Source of the DNA: Casuarina equisetifolia
Taxonomy: Eukaryota > Streptophyta > Magnoliopsida > Fagales > Casuarinaceae
Assembly (NCBI GenBank): GCA_028551475.1
Contig: CM052361.1
Location: forward strand, 17,425,274 to 17,489,273
Direction: 5' to 3'
DNA length: 64,000 bases
The position numbers and the translations under genes were made by a program. The notes under the pieces are model-generated. The model was not told the origin of the DNA. It made no database searches and saw only the letters and a program-made list of their open reading frames with translations. Every line of letters starts with the position of its first letter. Position 1 is the first letter of the stretch. Shown piece after piece: positions 1 to 12,700 of the stretch.

Positions 1-404
1 AAATCCTCCAATGTCATCTCTCCCAAAGTTGGCTGCCGGTCCTGAGTCTTCTTTTCCTCATTATTCTTGCTTTGCTGAATATCTCTCCAAACCTCATCAA
101 CTGTCTTCTTGCTGAGCGCACCAGTTAAAGACAGGCTAGCCTGTCGCTGCAGGGCAGTTTGATTTGCCTGTGCTGTGCTCTCAATTTCCATAACAGAGGA
201 CTGGTTGGCCTCAGCAGTCCACACATTTTTGAGAAGCTCATCAAGGTTCATGCTGCTAAGTGGCTTCCCCAGGTCACCTAACTGATTCTGGACTTCATCA
301 AGAGTAAGACTGTACATAGAGTTTTGTCGTGCCAATGCCTGGAACTGTGACTGTTTGCCATTAGTATCACCACCACCTTGAGACCCCATTGTCTCGATCC
401 CCAT
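1..404 (-). CDS. ABF: ABF/AREB-type bZIP transcription factor, N-terminal part (runs off left edge)
   Basis: Translating the minus strand from the ATG at 404-402 gives 134 codons, open to the window edge. It starts MGIETMGSQGGGD and carries the conserved N-terminal blocks of group A bZIP factors (ABF/AREB/ABI5-like), which bind ABRE elements and activate abscisic-acid-responsive genes in the nucleus. Visible blocks are RQNSMYSLTLDEVQNQ (from residue 26) running into LGDLGKPLSSMNLDELLKNVW, then a second block with RQASLSLTGALSKKTVDEVW, then TLGEMTLEDF at the edge. The RQNS and RQAS motifs are the known type of SnRK2 phosphorylation site. The basic region and leucine zipper would lie beyond position 1. 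By family knowledge this looks closer to ABF2/ABF3/ABF4 types than to ABI5, but the C-terminal half is needed to decide. The coding start is preceded by a probable intron-containing leader. Confidence 0.9.
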   Translation of the reverse strand, partial: MGIETMGSQGGGDTNGKQSQFQALARQNSMYSLTLDEVQNQLGDLGKPLSSMNLDELLKNVWTAEANQSSVMEIESTAQANQTALQRQASLSLTGALSKKTVDEVWRDIQQSKNNEEKKTQDRQPTLGEMTLED

Positions 405-1860
405 TCACCAACCCTTAAATAACCCTTATCATTCAATCTCAAACTCAATTGGTTATTGCAACAACCCTAAGGACTCAAAAAATTGAGCCCTAAGATCTGC
501 TGGACCACCCAGTCTTCAATACCGTCCCATTCACCAGAAACCTGAAAACCCCAAATAAGAAAGTCAGACCTCCCAGGAATTCATCAAAATTCTAGGGAGC
601 TCAGATGCTCCAAAATACCTTCCAATAACTAAATCACATGCAAAATAAAAACTGCAGATATATTCCAAAAAATAAAGAGGGACTGACGATTGGAAATTCT
701 TCACCAATTTTTTTCACCATTTGAGATAAAAAGAAATCTTTGACATACTTCCAGCACATGTAGGCCCATACATGGAGCAGAACTTAACCTCCATGTTACC
801 AGAAAACTTTTATAAACTTGAATTCATTTGAAAAAATAAGAATAAAGAAGGCGGACAAAAAAAGAAAGAAAAATAAATTTACGACTTAAAATTCCTTTAC
901 GGGAAAAGAGTACGAAAGGTTTCCTCCTTGAAAAGCTATATTAACACTCGCGCCAGGAAATATGAGCGTTTAAAGGAAATTAAAACATTAAAACCAAAAG
1001 AACATACCCCGAAAGCCATAAAGAATGAGCCTCCTCACCAATGTTCACATCGGTGGAAAATTGGAATGCTCTTTTGCAGAACAGAACGCGACAAATCTCT
1101 TGCATGCACAAAAAAATAAGGGGATAGCCTCTACCATACTATGACCAATTCTTCTGAAACCCTAAACCCACTCCTCAAAGCGAGATAAACAAACCCACAG
1201 AATGCCCCCATTGAAATTCCCATCTCAAGACGCTTAGGATTAAGAAAAACCGAGAAGCCAATTGATTAAAGTGATATAAAATCACAATATGGAAAGTGGC
1301 AAACGAAAAAATGCCTTTTTTTCTTTTCCCCCACTCCAATAGGATCAAAGAACAAATTGTACAAAACAAGATCAAGACTTCTTTCTCATCATCAGAATCC
1401 GAGATGGTAATAAAAAAACGAGAAGAAAAAAAGACGAGAAGTAAGAAAATGTTATGCATGCAAGTTATTCAGTGTCCTTACTGAAAGCAGAAACAGAAAA
1501 TGCATCAGCAAAATAAAAAGAAAAGAAGAAAGCAAAGATCAGAGACTCCCCATATGGCCAGAAATTTGAAAGCGAGAGAGGGAACGAAAGAAGGACGAGA
1601 AACAGTGGGTGTAAGCGAAAATGGAAGAAAATCAAGGTGTAACTTACTTGATCTGAATCTGTACTATTTGAGAAGGATTGAGAATAAGGAAAGGGACCTT
1701 TGGGTCTGAGACTTTGGTTTTACTTTTCAGTGGAAACATCAGCAGCATGTACATAAGTACATGTTTGTAAAATGTCTTAGGCAGCGGAAGACAATCCCAG
1801 GTGGGGGCGTCTGTTTATGAGTGAGAACGAGGGACTCCGGAAAAACCAAATGCCCAAACT
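405..1860 (-). other. 5' leader of the ABF gene with probable 5'UTR intron
   Basis: No protein-coding exon is seen here. On the minus strand a good donor (GTAAGT at 1647-1642) and an acceptor (TTTTCAG ending at 542) would remove a 1.1 kb intron, leaving about 190 bases of upstream leader and 137 bases next to the ATG. ABF/AREB genes commonly carry a long 5'UTR intron, which supports this reading. The exact acceptor is uncertain: other CAG sites occur between 405 and 541. The small ORFs in this stretch look like chance. Confidence 0.45.
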
Positions 1861-1870
1861 TTATTTATAG
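1861..1870 (-). promoter_or_regulatory. TATA box of the ABF gene
   Basis: The minus strand reads CTATAAATAA here, a near-consensus plant TATA box. It would place transcription start around 1,835, giving a sensible leader before the predicted 5'UTR intron. Confidence 0.5.
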
Positions 1871-2560
1871 TTCACAGGGAGACAAAGTTAATTGGTTCAT
1901 TTCATTTTGCTTTACAGTTTTCCATGATAGAAAAATAAGCAAGGCTTCCATGCGGACACCTCCATCTCATCACCATCAACCCTCTCACTTTGTTTGGTCT
2001 TTTTTAATGGCACAATTCACGATAAATGTGTCTTGCTTTCGCTCTGCAGGCCCCAAACACAACAATTTAAACTGAAATTTTTGATTCAAACACACAGGTT
2101 TTCATTTTTTTTTGGCTCCACTGCTCTTTTCTAGGCGTAATGCCCAGACCCTGTTTTCCCTGTTTCAACTGCGTTTACGTGCTAATGATATTTATTCTCG
2201 GACAGACATATTTTTCTGTGGAATATGATTCTCTCTTCTCTTTTATCTTCCTCCTGAAACACGATGATATGCACGGAAGAGCATATTCTGAAAGAGTGTT
2301 AAGCACACAGGATCCTTTCTCCGGGCAGGGAGAGGGTGCATGAAACATTAAACTCTACTGACGAGGTTGTGCAACGGATATGCTATTCCACTGGAACATT
2401 CAGAACTCTAGAGCAACAAGCAGCCGCGTGGCACAAAGGGACAAGATGTTTGGTATCAGGACCGTTTTGCTTTGGTTTGCTTTTACCGACTACTTGTTCT
2501 CCTACCGGTTATTAATGCTTGATCTCTAATGCACGATTTACAAATGTTTAGGAGGGTTTA
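1871..2560. other. Upstream region of the ABF gene, no gene
   Basis: Single-copy-looking DNA between the promoter and the repeat field. One ACGT-core site, TACGTG at 2176-2181, resembles an ABRE, which would fit known ABA self-regulation of ABF genes but is weak evidence alone. No coding region is recognised. Confidence 0.4.
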
Positions 2561-5500
2561 TGTTAAGCACTTGGAGTTCATACAATACGTATAAATATAT
2601 ATTATTAGGAGTGACCTAGTGAATAATAAAACATGACGAAGTTATACAAATATCTTATTTTCATTTATCAGTCAATATATATTGTATAACTATTTAGAGG
2701 TATCTATATTTCCTCATTTCTCATTTGAATCCTAACGAATAAAAGAAAAGCACACATTTTTTGGAACTACTTAGGAAAATTAACTTTTGCACTATGGATT
2801 TTGAAGTGCTTTGACAATTTTTCTTTTCACATTTTAAGAATTATTACTTGGGATGAACACATCAAAGACATCATTTTAAAAAATGATTAGTAAAAGACAA
2901 TATCTATAAATGGTAATATCAAATGAAACCACTTAATAACCAGAGTGACCACCTCGTTATCATCGACAAGAAGCGGTCGTCCAGTTATTTTTATGAAAAA
3001 TTGTGCAACCGCTTTTGGCGTTACAAGTAAAAAGTAAGTCTAACATCCACAGGTGCATTTAATGTGGAAGACCAGGCAAAAATCTTGTTTAGACTTTTTT
3101 ATAATGTGTTAATAAGAATAGGTCATAATCATGCTTGAATTCGTATTTCCATCTTACTCTATAATTTATCTTCTCTGTTTGCACCATAAGGGTAGTTCTA
3201 GAAGTAGTCTTTCTTTTTTCTTTTTGTTGATTTAGGTTATGTATAATCCACACATTCAAACTTTGTTATTTTTTCTTAATATATTTTTTGTTGAAATTTC
3301 TTATAAATCATACAAACTACTCTTTGTTGCATATATTTTAATTAAAGTCTACAAACACAATCATTATTATCAAAATAAGCCTTAGATATTTGTCAACATT
3401 GGATATTGTTTAGTGGAAAGTAATCTTTATAAATGGTAATATCAAGTGAAATCTCTTGATAATAAAAGTGACCACCTCGTTATCATCGATGAGAGACGAT
3501 TGTCCAGTCATTTTTATAAAAAAAATTGTGCAACCACTTATGGCGTTACAAGTAAAAAGTAGGTCTGACATCCAAAGGTGAATTTAATATAACATCTTCA
3601 TCTCCAATAAACTAATGTTTTTCATTATCAATTATATCTTCCAATCTTTTATGGAAAATTATTTTTGAAATGCCACGGCCAAAATCTTATTTAGATTTTT
3701 TTTTTGTAATCTATCATTAAGAAATAGATGATAAACATGCTTGAATTCATGTTTTTATTTACTTTATAATTTATCTTCTCTATTGGCAACATAAAAGTAG
3801 CTCTCAAACTAGTTTGTTTCTTTTGTTGATTTGGGCTATTTATAATCTACATATTCAATCTTTGTTATTTTCTCTTAATATATTTTTCTTGAAAAATATA
3901 ACTCTATTTTAATTAATATCTCAAGAACAATAATTATTGTTGAAATTAGCCATAGATATTTGTAGACATTAGGTTTTTTTAAAGGAAGCTAATCTCTATA
4001 TATGGTAATGCCAAGTAAAATCTCTTGATAGTAAGAATGACCACCTTATTATCATCAATGAAAGGCAATTGTCCAGTTATCTTTTTATGAAAAGTTATGC
4101 AACTATTTTTGGTGTTATAACTAAAAAGTAGTCTAACATTAATAATTATATTTAATGTAGCATCTATATCTCTAGTAAACAAATATTTTTTTTATCAAAA
4201 ACTATAATTTGCAATATTTTATGAGAAATAATCAAAGACCATGGCAAAAATCTTATTTAGACTTTTTTTAATATATTATTGAAAAATAGATGAAAAACAT
4301 GCTTAAATCCATGTTTCTACCTTATTTTCTAATTCATCTTCACTCTTTGCAACATAAGAGTAGCTCTACTTGAAGTTTTTTTTTTCTTCTTTTTCTTGAT
4401 TTAGGCTATGTATAATCTACACATTCAATCTTTGTTTTTTATTTCTCAATATGTCTTTTGTTGAAGATTCTTACAAATAATAAAAATTACTTCTTATTGT
4501 GTTCATTTTAATCTAAGTCTACCAACACAATGACTATTATCAAAATTAGCCTTGGGTATTTGTCAACATTGGGGTTTTTCAGTGGAAGCTAATTTATATA
4601 GATGGTAATGTCAAGTGAAACATCTTAGGAATAAAAATGACTATCTCATTATCATAGATGAGAGGTGATTGTCCAGTCATTTTTGTAAAAAGTTATATAA
4701 CTATTTTTTGTGTTACAAATAAAAAGTAAGTCTAACATCCATAATTGCATTTAATGTAGCATCAATATCTTTAGTAAACAAATATTTTTTGTATTAAAAA
4801 CTATATGTTTTAATATCTTATAAGAAATAATTTTTGAAAGACCATGGCTAGACTTTTTGTTCTAAATATATTATTGAGAAATAAGTGAGTAACATGCTTG
4901 AACCCATGTTTTGACCTTACTCTATAATTCATCTTCTCTTTTTACACCATAAGAGTAGCTATAAAAGTTTCTTTTTCTTTTTTGTTGATTTATGCTATTT
5001 ATAATCCATAGATTTAATTTTTGCTATTTCTTTCTTAATTTTTTTTGTTTAAATTCTTAAGAATGATACAAATTACTTCTTGCTACATCTATTTCAATTA
5101 AAGTCTATAAACACAATGATTATTATCAAAATTAGCCTTTTTTATATGCATTATTCTGTTGAATAAATATTCACACACGGGGAGGGAAGGAAAGTATCAA
5201 ACCCTTAACTTAGTGGACTTGCGAGCTCCTTAGCTTACCATTAGGCCAATGAGACACCCATTAAAATTAAGTATTGTCAACACTAAGTTTTTTTTTTCTA
5301 TGGAAGCTAATCTCTATAAATAATAATGTCAAGTGAAATCTCTTAGTAATAAGAATAACTATCTTTTATCATTGACAAGAGGCAATTTTCCAATAATTTT
5401 TATAAAAATTTGTACAACTATTTTTTATGTTACAAAGAAAAGTAAGTCTAACATCTATAATTGCATTTAATGTAGCATCTATATCTCTAGTAACAAATAT

Positions 5501-5596
5501 TTTTGTATTAAAAATTATATTTTTCAATATTTTATGAGAAATAATTTTTGAAAGTTCATGCTAAAATCTTATTGAGACTTTTTATTTTAAATATAT
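2561..5596. repeat. Higher-order repeat unit, copy 1 (about 3.04 kb, five monomers)
   Basis: Copy 1 starts TGTTAAGCAC at 2561, and copy 2 starts with the same bases at 5597. Inside are diverged monomers of about 520-720 bases. Each is recognised by a block like ATGGTAATATCAAGTGAAA followed by a ...TTATCATCGATGAGAG... segment. These blocks fall near 2912, 3433, 4004, 4604 and 5320. Each has a counterpart about 3.0 kb downstream near 5910, 6437, 6992, 7595 and 8310. Base composition is strongly AT-rich and no coding potential is seen. Confidence 0.85.
5140..5262 (-). mobile_element. tRNA-derived SINE (family 1) in repeat copy 1
   Basis: On the minus strand a box-A-like TGGCCTAATGG (near 5238-5250) and a box-B-like GGGTTTGATAC (5191-5206) are spaced as in tRNA-derived SINEs, followed by a CCCTCCCCGTGTGTG tail region. 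The insertion interrupts a monomer. The flank AAAATTAGCCTT at 5128-5139 is partly repeated (AAAATTA) at 5263-5269. Monomers without the SINE (for example near 4540) read straight through AAAATTAGCCTTGGGTATTTG, which is the empty site. Confidence 0.75.
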
Positions 5597-8500
5597 TGTT
5601 AAGCACTTAGGGTTTATACAATATGTGTATATATATTATTAGGAATGACTTTGTGAATAATAAAACATGACAAGTTATAAAAATATTTTATTTTCATGTG
5701 TGAGTAAATACACATTGTATAACTATTTAGAGGTATCTATATTTTTGTGACTTCTCATTTGAATCCTAATGTATAAAAGAAAACCACACATTGATTTTAA
5801 GTGTTTTGACTTTTTTTTCTTCATATTTTAAGAATTATTACTTAGAATGATCACATCAAATACATCATTTTTAAAAATGATTAGTGAAAGCTTATGTCTA
5901 TAAATGGTAATATCAAATGAAATCACATAATAACAAGAGTGACTACCTTGTTATCATCGACAAAAAGCGGTCGTCTAGTTATTTTTTTGGAAAACTGTGG
6001 AACTACTTTTGGCGTTACAAGTAAAAAGTAAGTCTAACATCCACGAGTGCATTTAATGTAGAAGACCATAGCAAAAATCTTGTTTAGACTTTTTTTTTTA
6101 TAATTTTTTAATTAGAATAGGTCATAATCATGCTTGAATTCATATTTTTATCTTACTTTATAATTTATCTTCTCTATTTGCAACATAAAGGTAATTCTAG
6201 AAGTAGTTTTTTTATTTTATTTTATTTTTTATTTAGGCTATGTATAATCCACACCTTCAAACTTTGTTATTTCTTTCTTAATATATTTTTTGTTGAAATT
6301 TCTTATAAATCATACAAACTACTCTTTGTTGCATATATTTTAATTAAAGTCTACAAACACAATCATTATTATCAAAATAAGCCTTAGATATTTGTTAACA
6401 TTGGATATTGTTTAGTGGAAGGTAATCTTTATAAATGGTAATATCAAGTGAAATCTCTTGATAATAAAAGTGACCACCTCATTATCATCGATGAGAGACG
6501 GTTGTCTAGTCATTTTTATAAAAAATTGTGCAATCACCTATGGTGTAACAAATAAAAAATAGGTCTAACATCCAAAGGTGAATTTAATATAACATCTTAT
6601 AAACTAATGTTTTCCATTATCAACTATATCTCCCAATCTTTTGTGAAAAATTATTTTTGAAATACTGTGGTCAAAGTCTTATTTAGATTTTTTTGTAATC
6701 TATCATTAAAATATACGTGATAAACATGCTTGAATTCATTTTTTTTTTACTTTAATTTGTCTTCTCTATTGACAACATAAAAGTAGCTCTCAAAGTAGTT
6801 TGTTTCTTTTTGTTGATATAGGCTATTTATAATCTACATATTCAATCTTTGTTATTCTTTCTTAATAAATTTTTTCTTGAAAAATCTAACTCTATTCTAA
6901 TTAACATCTCAAACACTAATTATTATTGAAATTAGCCATAGATATTTGTCAACATTAGTTTTTTTTTAGTGGAAGCTAATCTTTATATATGGCAATGCCA
7001 AGTAAAATCTCTTGATAGTAAAAATGATCATCTCGTTATTATCAATGAAAGTCAATTGTCTAGTCATTTTCTTATGAAAAGTTATGCAACTATTTTTGGT
7101 GTTATGACTAAAAAGTAGTCTAACATTAATAATTATATTTAATATAGCATCTATATCTCTAGTAAACAAATATTTTTATATTAAAACTATATTTTGAAAT
7201 ATTTTATGAGAAATAATTTTTCAAAGACCATGGCAAAAATCTTATTTTGACTTTTTTAATATATTATTGAAAAATAGGTGAAAAACATGCTTGAATCCAT
7301 GTTTTGCCTTACTTTATAATTTATCTTCTTTTTTTGCAACATAAGAGTAGCTCTAAAGGCAGTTTTTTTTTTCTTCTTCTTTTTCTTGATTTAGGCTATC
7401 TATAATCCACACATTCAATCTTTGTTTTTTTATTTCTCAATATATCTTTTGTTGAAAATTCTTACAAATAATACAAATTACTTCTTATTGCATTCATTTT
7501 AATTTAAGTCTATCAACACAATGATTATTATCAAAACTAGCATTAGGTAATTGTTAACATTGGGGTTTTTCAATGGAAGCTAATCTATATAGATGGTAAT
7601 GTCAATTGAAATCTCTTGGTAATAAAAGTGACCATCTTGTTGTCATCGATGAAAGGCAATTGTCCAATCATTTTTATGAAAAGTTACACAACTATTTTTT
7701 GTGTTACAAATAAAAAGTAAGTCTTACATCCACAGTTGCATTTAATGTAGCATTAATATCTCTAGTGAACAAATATTTTTGTATTAAAAAATATATTTTT
7801 AATATTTTATGAGAAATAATTTTTGAAAGACCATGGCTAGACTTTTTGTTCTGAATATATTATTGAGAAATAGGTGAGAGACATTCTTGAATCCATGTTT
7901 TTACCTTACTCTATAATTCATCTTCTCTTTTTACACCATAAGAGTAGCTTTAAAAGTTTTTTTTTTCTTTGTTGTTGACTTAGGCTATTTATAATCCATA
8001 AATTAATATTTTTTATTTCTTTCTTTATATTTTTTTGTTCAAACTCTTAAGAATGATACAAATTACTTCTTGCTATATCCATTTTAATTAAAGTCTATAA
8101 ACACAATGATTATTATCAAAATTAGCCTTTTTTATATGCATTATTTTTTTTTTAATGAATGTGCACACATGGGGGAGGGGAGGAAAGTGTCAAACCCTTA
8201 ACTTAGTGGACTTGTAAGCTCTTTAGCTTACCACCAAGCCAATGAGACACCCTATTAAAATTAGCTTTGAGTATTGTCAACACTAAGTTTTTTCGATGGA
8301 AGCTAATCTCTATAAATAATAATGTCAAGTGAAATCTCTTAGTAATAAGAATGACTATCTTATTATCATTGATGAGAGATGACTTTCCAATCATTTTTAT
8401 AAAAATTTGTGTAAGTATTTTTTGTGTTACAAAGAAAAGTAAGTTTAACATCTGTAATTGCATTTAATGTAGCATCTAAATCTCTAGTAAACAAATGCTT

Positions 8501-8600
8501 TTGTATTAAAAATTATATTTTTCAATACTTTATGAGAAATAATTTTTGAAAGTTCTTGCTAAAATCTTATTGAGACTCTTTATTTTAAATACATTATTGA
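5597..8600. repeat. Higher-order repeat unit, copy 2 (about 3.0 kb)
   Basis: This is a tandem copy of 2561-5596 with the same monomer order. The opening segment (TGTTAAGCAC, then a TATTAGGA..TGA..GTGAATAATAAAACATGAC stretch, then CATTTGAATCCTAA) matches copy 1 closely. Copy 2 also contains the SINE at the same internal position as copy 1, so the duplication came after the SINE insertion. Its end is approximate because the following monomers continue without the opening segment. Confidence 0.8.
8130..8256 (-). mobile_element. tRNA-derived SINE (family 1) in repeat copy 2
   Basis: Same SINE as at 5140-5262, at the equivalent monomer position. Here the target duplication is better preserved: AAAATTAGCCTT at 8118-8129 and AAAATTAGCTTT at 8257-8268. 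Length is about 127 bases. The box B region, a GGGGAGGGGAGGA tract and a T-run (minus-strand A-tail) are visible. Confidence 0.75.
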
Positions 8601-9790
8601 GAAATGGGTGAGAAACATGCTTGAATGTATGTTTTCACCTTACTTTATAATTCATCTTCTCTTTTTGTTTATTAGGCTATCTATGATCCACACATTCAAT
8701 CTTTGTTATTTCTTTCTTAATATGTTTTTTTATTGAAAATTCTTACAAATGATGCAAATTACTTCTTTTTGCATTCATTTTAATTAAAGTCTACAAACAC
8801 AATAATTATTATAAAAAATAGCCTTGGATATTTGTCAACATTGGGGGTTTTCAATGGAAGCTAATCTCTATAAATAGTAATGTCAAGTGAAATCTCTTAG
8901 TAATAAGAGTAACCATCTCATTATTATTAACAAGATGTGATTGTTCAATCATTTTTATGAAAAGATGTGTAGCTGTTTTTGTGTTATGAACAAAAACATT
9001 TAATATAGTATCTATATCTCTATTAAACAAATATTTTTGTATTAAAAATTATATGTTTTAATATTTTATGAGAAATAATTTTTGAAAGACCATGGAAAAA
9101 TCTTATTTAGACTTTTTATTTTAAATATATTATTGAGAAATAGGTGAGAAACATGTTTGAATCCATGTTTTTACCTTACTCTATAGTTCATCTTTTTTCT
9201 TTTAATTAAATTCTACAAATACAATGATTATTATCAAAATTAGCCTTAGGTATTTGTCAATATTGAGTTTTTATAGTTGAAGTTAAATTGCTATAAGTGG
9301 TAATGTCAAGTGAAATCTCTTGTCAATAAAAATGACCATCTCTTTATCATTGATGAGAGATGATTTGACATTTGTAAATGCATCTAATATTGCATTTAAA
9401 TTACAAATAAACAATTTTTTGTGTAAAAAAAAAACTAACCTTTCCAATTTTATGAGAAATAATTTTTAGAAAGACAATATGACAACGACCTTATTTAGAG
9501 TTTTCTTCCTTTTTTTTCTTTTTAATTTATTCTTAACAAATAGGTTTTTTAAAACATGCTTAAAATCCATAGTTTTTATTTTACTTTATAATTTATCTTC
9601 TCCTTTTACAACGTAAGAATAGCTTTAAAATGGTTGTTTCCATTTGTTGATTTAGGCCATCTAAGATGGAATCCACACATTTAGTCTTTTTTTTTTCTTT
9701 CTTAACATATTATTTGTTGTTATATCTCACAAATGAGAGAAATTACTTCTTGTTGCGTCCATTTTAATTAAAGTCTACAAACAAAATAAT
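8601..9790. repeat. Further diverged monomers of the array
   Basis: Two more copies of the monomer follow (marker blocks near 8876 and 9300), the last shortened. They keep the AAGTGAAATCTCTT, ..TTGAAAGACCATGG.. and TTAGCCTTAGGTATTTGTCAA segments. They are not part of a third full 3 kb unit. Confidence 0.7.
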
Positions 9791-12700
9791 TATTATCAAA
9801 ATTAGCCATAAATATTTCTACTATCGGGTTTCTTTACTTAAATTAATTGGCAAAGTGATAAAACTATTTACTGATGATTACACTGTATTAAGGGCTGTAC
9901 CTTGGCCCCAAACAATTAATTTATATAGGGTGTCATTAAAATTTTACAATTAACCAACTTTTAGCTTAAAAAAATGTCAATTATATGGAAATAACAATGA
10001 CCAATATGCAAAAAGGAAGAGCATTCTATCAATAATTTATCTTGACAAATATATTTCCTTTTGTTCCAAATTTCATTTCTATCCAAGGTAGATATATTAT
10101 GGTTCGCCTATTCAAAATAATTCTCACAAAAAAATGTTGGATCATTTTTGTCAAATTTTGTTTGGTTCTCTTATTTATCTCTTAAAAAACTGCAACGTCA
10201 ACAAGTGGCGTCATTGAAACTGTTAATGAGGAAGATGGGTTGGAGGCCCTTGGTGGTATGGAGTTTTGTGTCAAATTTTACTGGTTTAAGGAATATGTCT
10301 TATCAGTTACTATTTTTATTTTTTTGATTAATTGGACAAGCGTTCATCCTTTATACCTTAAAAAGTATATGTGAAGAATAGAAATATGTGTGGATAAGAG
10401 TATATTTTTTTTAATTAGTGGTCAAAAAGTACGTTTTCTCGATAAGACTTTATGTATTAATTGGAAATATTTTAAATTCACAGTCTTTAATTGGTGGCCA
10501 AACTAAAACAAGAATTTAATAACAAAATAACTCATGTGGAATGAAGGCAACTAAAGGCATACGATATGGAAGAAAAAAAAAACTCAATGTGGAAAGAAAA
10601 TATTGAAAGCTCCCTGAAAAAAAAAAAGAGCAACTTATGTGTGAAAAATTGAAATAAAAAATAAAAAATAATAAAACACGACAAGTTATAAAGAACTCGT
10701 CTATTTTACTAGAAGGAGTGAAACACTTCTCTCAATAGAAATACTTATTTGCTCACTAACATATGCATATTTGTGAATTCAATAATCTTCATTAATACAA
10801 GTCAATATATTTTTTTAACTATTTAAAGGAATGTACATTGTACAATTGTTCTTTGAATCCCAAAATATTAAAGAAGTCACACATTGTCTTGAACTATTTG
10901 AAAATTAGTTTTTGATATATATATTTTTAGGTGTTATGACATTTTTTTGGTTCATATTTTAAGGACTTTTACTTGAGGTGATCACATCAAAGAAATTATT
11001 TAAAAAATCATTTTTTCTAAAATTATTTTTTAATTTTTTTTATTAGTCATCATAAAATCACTTTTTTTTTAAAAAAAAAAGAGATAGAGAAAGTAATAGA
11101 TTATTGATAGCTAATCTCTATAAATGATAATGCCAAATAAAATTCTTGATAATAATAGTGATCACTTGTTATTATTAATAAGAAATAATAGTCCTATTAT
11201 CTTTATGAAAAGTTGTATGATCACTCAGTTATAAATAAAATTTAAACCTTACATTTATAAACACATTTAATATTGTGTTTACCTTACAGATAAATAAATT
11301 TTTTAATAAAAAAATCTTGTTAGGATATTTTTTTTAGTTCATTATTGAAAAATAGGTGACAAACATGCTTGTATTCATAATTTTTATTTAACTCTATAAT
11401 TTATATCTCTCTTTGCAACCTAAGAATAGTTCTTACAATTAGTTATTTCCTTCATTCATTTAGCTCTAAGATAAAGTCCTCACATTTAGTCCTCGTTTCT
11501 CTCTTAATATATTTTTTGATGTACATTATTTTTTGTTATATCCATTTTAACTAAAGTCTATAAACATAATCATTATTGTCAGAATTAGCCCATAGCTACT
11601 TGTCACCGTAGGGCTGCTTCTTTATGTAAACTAATTGGCAAAATGATAAAGCTATTCACTATTAATCATTCTATACTAATATTTGTACTTGGCCAACCAA
11701 TTAAATCTGGGTCAACTCACCATTACCAATGTAGAGCAGGCCATTGAACTACAGCAATAAACAATGTTTCTGCTTTTAAAAAAATCCACTTGTATAAAAG
11801 AACAATGATCAATATGCAAATAAGAAGAGAATTCTATTACTAAGAATTTAGAAAATACCTTTCTGCTTTTCTTTTATTCTTTTATGAGGGAAAATGATGG
11901 CTTAGACTTTTGGGCTTGTCTTGAGCTTTAGATATGTTTTTTTTTTATTTTATTATTTCATTGGATAGAAGTTGATGCTTTATATCTTGAAACCTAAGCA
12001 TATTTTCTTAATTGGTGGCCAAGCCAATATGTTTTCTCATTGGAAAAGCACCAGTCATACTTTTTTTTTTTTTTTTTTTGCATCATTGGATAAGAAGAGT
12101 TCATATTTTAATACCCCATCTTTGTGTAGAATATGAGAGAGCACCTTAAATATGCAAAGCATATTAAATAGGTAATAAGGCTGTATATATGAGTTGGAAA
12201 TATTTAGAATTTTCTTTCTTTAGTTGGTAGCCAAACTAAAACAAAAAATTTAATAACAGAAGAACTCAATATGGAATAAAAGAAACTAAGCGCATACAAT
12301 ATGCAAGAAAACAAAAAATAAAATAAAATAAAATTCAATGTCGAAAGAAAACATTTAAAATTCTCCAGAAAAAAAAATGAGCAGCTCGTGTGTGAAACTA
12401 GAAAAAATAACAAAATAAAACTGGACAAGTTATAAAGACCGCATCTATTTTACTAGAGGTGGTGAAAAACTTCTCTCAATATGTTTTATCTTGCTTTATA
12501 AAATTCTTTCTTCTCACAATATAATAGTAGCTCTAAAATTAGTTTTTTCTTTATGTTAATTTAAGTGACCTAAGTAGAAATCCACACATTTAGTCTTTAT
12601 TTTTTTTTCTTAATATATTATTTCTTTACATATCTTACAAAGGACATAAATTACTTTGCATTGTGTCCATTTTAATTGAAGTCTACAAATATAAAGATTA

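Noticed and set aside
3979-8463. Similar minus-strand small ORFs (67-86 codons) recurring in the array (3979, 6966, 8203)
   Set aside because: They lie at equivalent places of duplicated units. Between copies most codon differences change the amino acid, so there is no sign of protein-level selection; they are by-products of the repeat.
2561-9790. Possible CRISPR-like or centromeric satellite array
   Set aside because: Monomers are too long and diverged for CRISPR, and this is nuclear plant DNA. A centromere identity cannot be claimed from one locus lying next to normal genes.
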